From an uncultured Actinomyces sp. (GTDB lineage: Bacteria; Actinomycetota; Actinomycetes; Actinomycetales; Actinomycetaceae), in contig CAJZFF010000057.1 in NCBI GenBank assembly GCA_915069725.1, positions 1 to 8,568 of the forward strand: DNA of 8,568 nucleotides. The letters are read 5' to 3'. This document shows positions 5,674 to 8,568 of this stretch, in pieces. Each line of letters starts with the position of its first letter. The stretch's first letter is position 1. The position numbers were made by a program, and so were the translations under genes. The notes beneath the pieces were generated by a model. That model was given only the letters and a program-made list of their open reading frames with translations, had not been told where the DNA came from and did no database searches.

Positions 5674-6370
5674 CCCCAAGGGCCTGCTCGACGAGATCAT
5701 CGGCGAGCTCATAGACGGGCCACGACTCCGCGGACTGATCCTCAGTGTGCGCACAGGCCGGATCGATGACGAAGGACTCAGGGCTCTGCGCGTGCGTCGG
5801 GCTGGACTGACCGAGCCCGGTGGACTCAGTGAGCTCGGTGGACTCTGCGGACTCCTGGGCAACTGCGGACCCCGGGGCCGGTGAAGCCGAGGCATCCGAG
5901 GCCGCCGCCTCAACCTCCCAGTGATCCGACGGGATGCGCTCCTCGCTACCGGGTTCGAGCTCGGCATCACCGGTTCCCGCCCCCGAGGAGGCCGACGGCG
6001 CCGACTCCGCGGCTCTGACGCGCGCGAAGCGGGACTCCCCTCTGGTCAGGTCGTGACCGGCGGCCTGAAGCGTGATGACGTTGGTCTCGTGCTTCCTGCC
6101 GTTGTTCTCCCAGGACTCCTGGGAGAACCGTCCGGTGAGCAGGACTGCGTCCCCTTTGCGCAGGGAATGGCTCAGATTGGCGGCGAGCTGGCCCCACGCC
6201 TTGGCGGTGAACCAGATCGTCTCGGCATTGTTCCAGCCCTGCTCAGTGCGGTAGGTGGGGGTGACGGCGACGCGGAAACGGCAGTAGGGACGGGCATTGT
6301 CCCCGACACGGGACAGGACCGGATTGGTTCCGACGACGCCCTGGACGGTGAGGTCGAGCTGACGAGTCAT
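5666..6370 (-). CDS. ssb: Single-stranded DNA-binding protein with non-canonical C-terminus
   Basis: SSB proteins coat single-stranded DNA through an OB fold. Residues 1-110 of this 234-residue product form that domain: LDLTVQGVVGTNPVLS (5-20), YCRFRVAVTPTYR (29-41), TIWFTAKAWGQLAANL (51-66) and GDAVLLTGRFSQESW (73-87). From about 115 on it is a long Ser/Ala/Glu-rich disordered tail. The tail is acidic but ends VEQALGVS and lacks the D-D-D-I-P-F type tip that recruits repair and replication partners. This points to a specialised, secondary SSB such as Streptomyces SsbB rather than the main replication SSB. The frame stays open upstream to 6529, but the ATG at 6370 starts at the conserved domain and has AAGGAG at 6382-6377, six bases away. 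It follows the GTPase gene by 167 bases and overlaps the convergent gene at 5673. Confidence 0.9.
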   Translation of the reverse strand: MTRQLDLTVQGVVGTNPVLSRVGDNARPYCRFRVAVTPTYRTEQGWNNAETIWFTAKAWGQLAANLSHSLRKGDAVLLTGRFSQESWENNGRKHETNVITLQAAGHDLTRGESRFARVRAAESAPSASSGAGTGDAELEPGSEERIPSDHWEVEAAASDASASPAPGSAVAQESAESTELTESTGLGQSSPTHAQSPESFVIDPACAHTEDQSAESWPVYELADDLVEQALGVS

Positions 6371-6537
6371 GAGGGGCTCCTTGGGTGTGGGCGGGCGGCC
6401 CTCTGCCGCCTCTTCACCACAACGGTGCTCGGCCCGTCCCTCAGGTGCCCAGCCGGCCCCGTGCTCAGTCCCCACCTCTGTCTCACCGAAGGGAAGACTC
6501 AGGGCTGTGGCCACACGGCGGCCTTGCACAGACGGGG

Positions 6538-8040
6538 TTAGAGCCCCAGAGCCGATTGCAGCACCCGGTGCTTGTCCAGAATCTTGCCGGCCGGCCGGCT
6601 CAGTCCCCGCTCAACCACGGACTCCAGGCGGTCACGCACCCGTTGTCCATAGCGCTGCGCCTCACGGCGCGCTCTGCTGCGCCGGCGCACCGTGGCGACC
6701 AGCAGCGCCATGAGACCGACGGCGATGAGGCAGACCGGGGCGATCTCAATGCTGCGGTGCAGGACCTCGAGCCCCTCTCGCACCACGGAGGCGGTCAGCC
6801 ACGACACCCCGCCGAGCACCATGAGCAGGCCTCCCCACCACAGCAGGTCGATCAGCGGCTGGCGGTGCCCCGGCAGCGCCACTGAACCGACCGCCTCGGC
6901 GGTCTGCCCCGCCAAGGTCTCCGGGGTAACGACGGAGGCCTCCAGACTCCGGGCCCACGTGGGCGGCAGTCCCTGCGAGGTGCGGTGGACCCAGGTGGAG
7001 TGGGCCGAGGACACCGCGGTGCGCGAGGGTGGTTCGGGACGGGCCAGGGCCCTGGGAAGCACCCTGGACAGCCCGGCCCTCACCGAGTCCTCCACCGCCT
7101 GGGCGCCGGAAGCCTGCAGCAGCACCTTGGTGGTCTCCTCGGTGAGCTCGGCATCAAGCTCCACCTTTTTGCGAGCCACCGTGGGACGCAGGCGACGGGT
7201 GATCGCGTCGAGCTCGGCCGAGGCCGTGCGTGCCGCGTTGGACTCCCGTGCGACGCGCTGGCGCAGCATGCTGCGCACGACGTCTAGGTTGTCGCCGCGC
7301 ACGGCCGAGACCGGGAGCACCTGAACCTGACTGAGCCCGTCGTCCTTGAGAAGAGAGCCGACGTCGTCGAGCAGACTCGCCAAGCCGCTCTCCGGGAGGG
7401 TGTCCACCTGGTTGACCAGGACGAGCATGTCCTCCTGGCGGGCGCCCAGTCCGCGCAGGTAGCCGTCGTGCAGGGCCGCGTCGGCGTACTTCTGAGGATC
7501 GACCACCCACACGAGGATGTCTGCCAGCGGAACGAGGCGATCCACCTGTAGGGAATGCTCCGTCGTCACCGAGTCGTAGTCGGGGACGTCGAGCAGGACC
7601 AGGCCGGACATGGAGCCCTGGTCCTCGCCGTCAAGGATCGAGTCCCCCCGGATTCGCCGTTCCGAGGAGACCCCGAGGAAGTCCAGGAGCGGGCCTGCGT
7701 CGTCACCCCAGGAGCAGGCGGCGGCCCGCGACGTCGTGGGGCGACGCGCGCCGACATCTGCGAAGTTCAACTGGGTCAAGGCGTTGAACAGCGACGACTT
7801 GCCCGAACCGGTGCCCCCGAAAAGCGCTACGACGGTGTGATCCACTCCCAGCGCCAGACGCTGGGCCACGGCATCGAGCGCCTTGTGAGCAGGGATAGAC
7901 AGGGAGGCCGGGACCTCCGTGGGGCACAGGCGCAGCGCCTCCCGAACCGCACTGAGACGGGCATCGAGGTGCTCGGCGTCGAGCACCTCGAACCCTGTGT
8001 GCGCCGAGGAGGTGGAGGGGACGGATTCGGAATGGCTCAT
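6538..8040 (-). CDS. Dynamin-like/YfjP-type membrane GTPase (second of a pair)
   Basis: This 500-residue protein has an N-terminal G domain and a C-terminal membrane anchor. Motifs: P-loop FGGTGSGKSS (74-83), switch I PTTS (101-104), G3 DVPD (151-154, with Asp where Ras-type GTPases have Gly), G4 NQVD (210-213) and G5-like VSAVRG (244-249). A helical region follows (about 260-395), then two membrane segments at about 395-419 and 431-452, and a basic tail with RRRSRARRE (452-460). This is the layout of actinobacterial dynamin-like GTPases that come in adjacent pairs; in Streptomyces such a pair (DynA/DynB) stabilises FtsZ rings. The ATG overlaps the upstream stop as ATGA, with GGAG at 8051-8048, so it is translationally coupled to the partner. 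Membrane GTPase is certain; the Dyn equivalence is inference. Confidence 0.88.
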   Translation of the reverse strand: MSHSESVPSTSSAHTGFEVLDAEHLDARLSAVREALRLCPTEVPASLSIPAHKALDAVAQRLALGVDHTVVALFGGTGSGKSSLFNALTQLNFADVGARRPTTSRAAACSWGDDAGPLLDFLGVSSERRIRGDSILDGEDQGSMSGLVLLDVPDYDSVTTEHSLQVDRLVPLADILVWVVDPQKYADAALHDGYLRGLGARQEDMLVLVNQVDTLPESGLASLLDDVGSLLKDDGLSQVQVLPVSAVRGDNLDVVRSMLRQRVARESNAARTASAELDAITRRLRPTVARKKVELDAELTEETTKVLLQASGAQAVEDSVRAGLSRVLPRALARPEPPSRTAVSSAHSTWVHRTSQGLPPTWARSLEASVVTPETLAGQTAEAVGSVALPGHRQPLIDLLWWGGLLMVLGGVSWLTASVVREGLEVLHRSIEIAPVCLIAVGLMALLVATVRRRSRARREAQRYGQRVRDRLESVVERGLSRPAGKILDKHRVLQSALGL

Positions 8041-8568
8041 GCTGTGGCTCCGGGACGGGTGAAGGGCTTGAGCTCGCCCGAGCGCAAACGCAGCGCAGCG
8101 GCGAACCCAGGGGCGGGGGCGAGCGAGGTGGCCGCCCCCTTGGGGACTGTGGCGGTCAGCGCCTCGGTGACCGCTTCCACCAGAAGAGCACTGGCCTGAG
8201 CGGTCTGCTCCTCCAGTCCCAGGCGTCTGGCGGCTGCAACAGCCCCGTCAACACCGGCTGCCGCGGAGATGAGGAGGTCGATGACACTACCGGGGCTCAG
8301 TCTACGGATGTCCTGCGGGCTCTCGACATTGGCCTCCAGGTAGCCGACCCAGGCCTCAATGGTCGCGGCTGCGTCATCACCCTGCCCCAGGAGCCTGCGG
8401 GCATGCTCCTCGGCCCCCGCCTCGGCCCAGGCCCTACGAGCCTCGGCGCTCAAGGCGATCATGGCGGCCTGGAGCTGGTTGGCCAGGGCCTCGCGGGCAT
8501 CGTTGGCCAGCTGGGAGAGCCCCTCGGCCCGGGCCTTGTCCGCCCGCCCCAGGAATCCTCTGCGCAGC
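8037..8568 (-). CDS. C-terminal part of the partner GTPase (5' end beyond window)
   Basis: The frame is open from the stop at 8037-8039 to the right edge, so about 177 residues are visible and the start lies outside. The visible part opens with LRRGFLGRADKARAEGLSQL and continues with Ala/Arg-rich helices (AEARRAWAEAGAEEHARRLL). It ends in a conserved-looking tail with SPGSVIDLLISAAAGVDGAV and LRLRSGELKPFTRPG. No GTP-binding motif can be seen because the N-terminal part is missing. The first-of-pair identity comes from the helical end typical of these proteins and the 4-base ATGA overlap with the downstream membrane GTPase. An ATG at 8462 exists inside the frame but has no reason to be the start. 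Other helical proteins cannot be excluded. Confidence 0.65.
   Translation of the reverse strand, partial: LRRGFLGRADKARAEGLSQLANDAREALANQLQAAMIALSAEARRAWAEAGAEEHARRLLGQGDDAAATIEAWVGYLEANVESPQDIRRLSPGSVIDLLISAAAGVDGAVAAARRLGLEEQTAQASALLVEAVTEALTATVPKGAATSLAPAPGFAAALRLRSGELKPFTRPGATA

Noticed and set aside
6506..6515. Palindrome TGTGGCCACA upstream of ssb as an operator
   Set aside because: A single 10-base palindrome is not unlikely by chance in GC-rich DNA, and it shows no link to a promoter.
6371..6529. 53-residue N-terminal extension of SSB
   Set aside because: The OB domain begins at the ATG at 6370, which has a strong AAGGAG six bases upstream.

Overview
The window looks like a chromosomal segment of a high-GC actinomycete (Actinomycetota), most likely Actinomyces or a close relative. 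The support is strong G/C bias at third codon positions, the gene order ftsE-ftsX-M23 hydrolase-smpB-ssrA, and a tmRNA tag (ADNTRTDFALAA) of the actinobacterial '...DFALAA/DYALAA' type. The genus is an inference; no rRNA or marker phylogeny is visible.

Layout. (1) 38-481 (+): a short stand-alone AlbA_2/Schlafen-type domain protein. Its relatives usually carry further C-terminal domains, so it may be a remnant. (2) 482-725: non-coding, with three copies of an 11-base motif at an exact 22-base period and a long perfect hairpin between two convergent units. (3) 726-1096 (-): a complete tmRNA gene (ssrA) with CCA-encoding 3' end and tag reading frame. (4) 1262-4897 (-): smpB, a secreted coiled-coil/M23 (LytM) peptidase, ftsX and ftsE, transcribed ftsE to smpB and then into the ssrA region. 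(5) 4898-5112: a divergent intergenic region with a spaced 8-base direct repeat and a candidate leaderless start. (6) 5113-5673 (+): an unrecognised 186-aa cytoplasmic protein, perhaps TY-Chap/YbjN-like. (7) 5666-8568 (-): a single-stranded DNA-binding protein without the usual acidic tip, preceded by two translationally coupled genes of the dynamin-like GTPase pair type. The first of these runs off the right edge.

How the genes work together. FtsE (ATPase) and FtsX (membrane subunit with an extracytoplasmic domain) should gate the M23 peptidase on the outer membrane face, linking peptidoglycan splitting to the division ring. SmpB and tmRNA form the trans-translation system that rescues stalled ribosomes and tags the products; here protein and RNA are neighbours. 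The GTPase pair plus SSB resembles the Streptomyces dynamin/SsbB neighbourhood that acts in septation and chromosome segregation. The window is therefore mostly conserved division and quality-control genes. I found no phage, IS element, CRISPR array or clear novel system. The least explained items are the phased repeats at 495-549, the short AlbA protein, the atypical SSB tail and the orphan gene at 5113.
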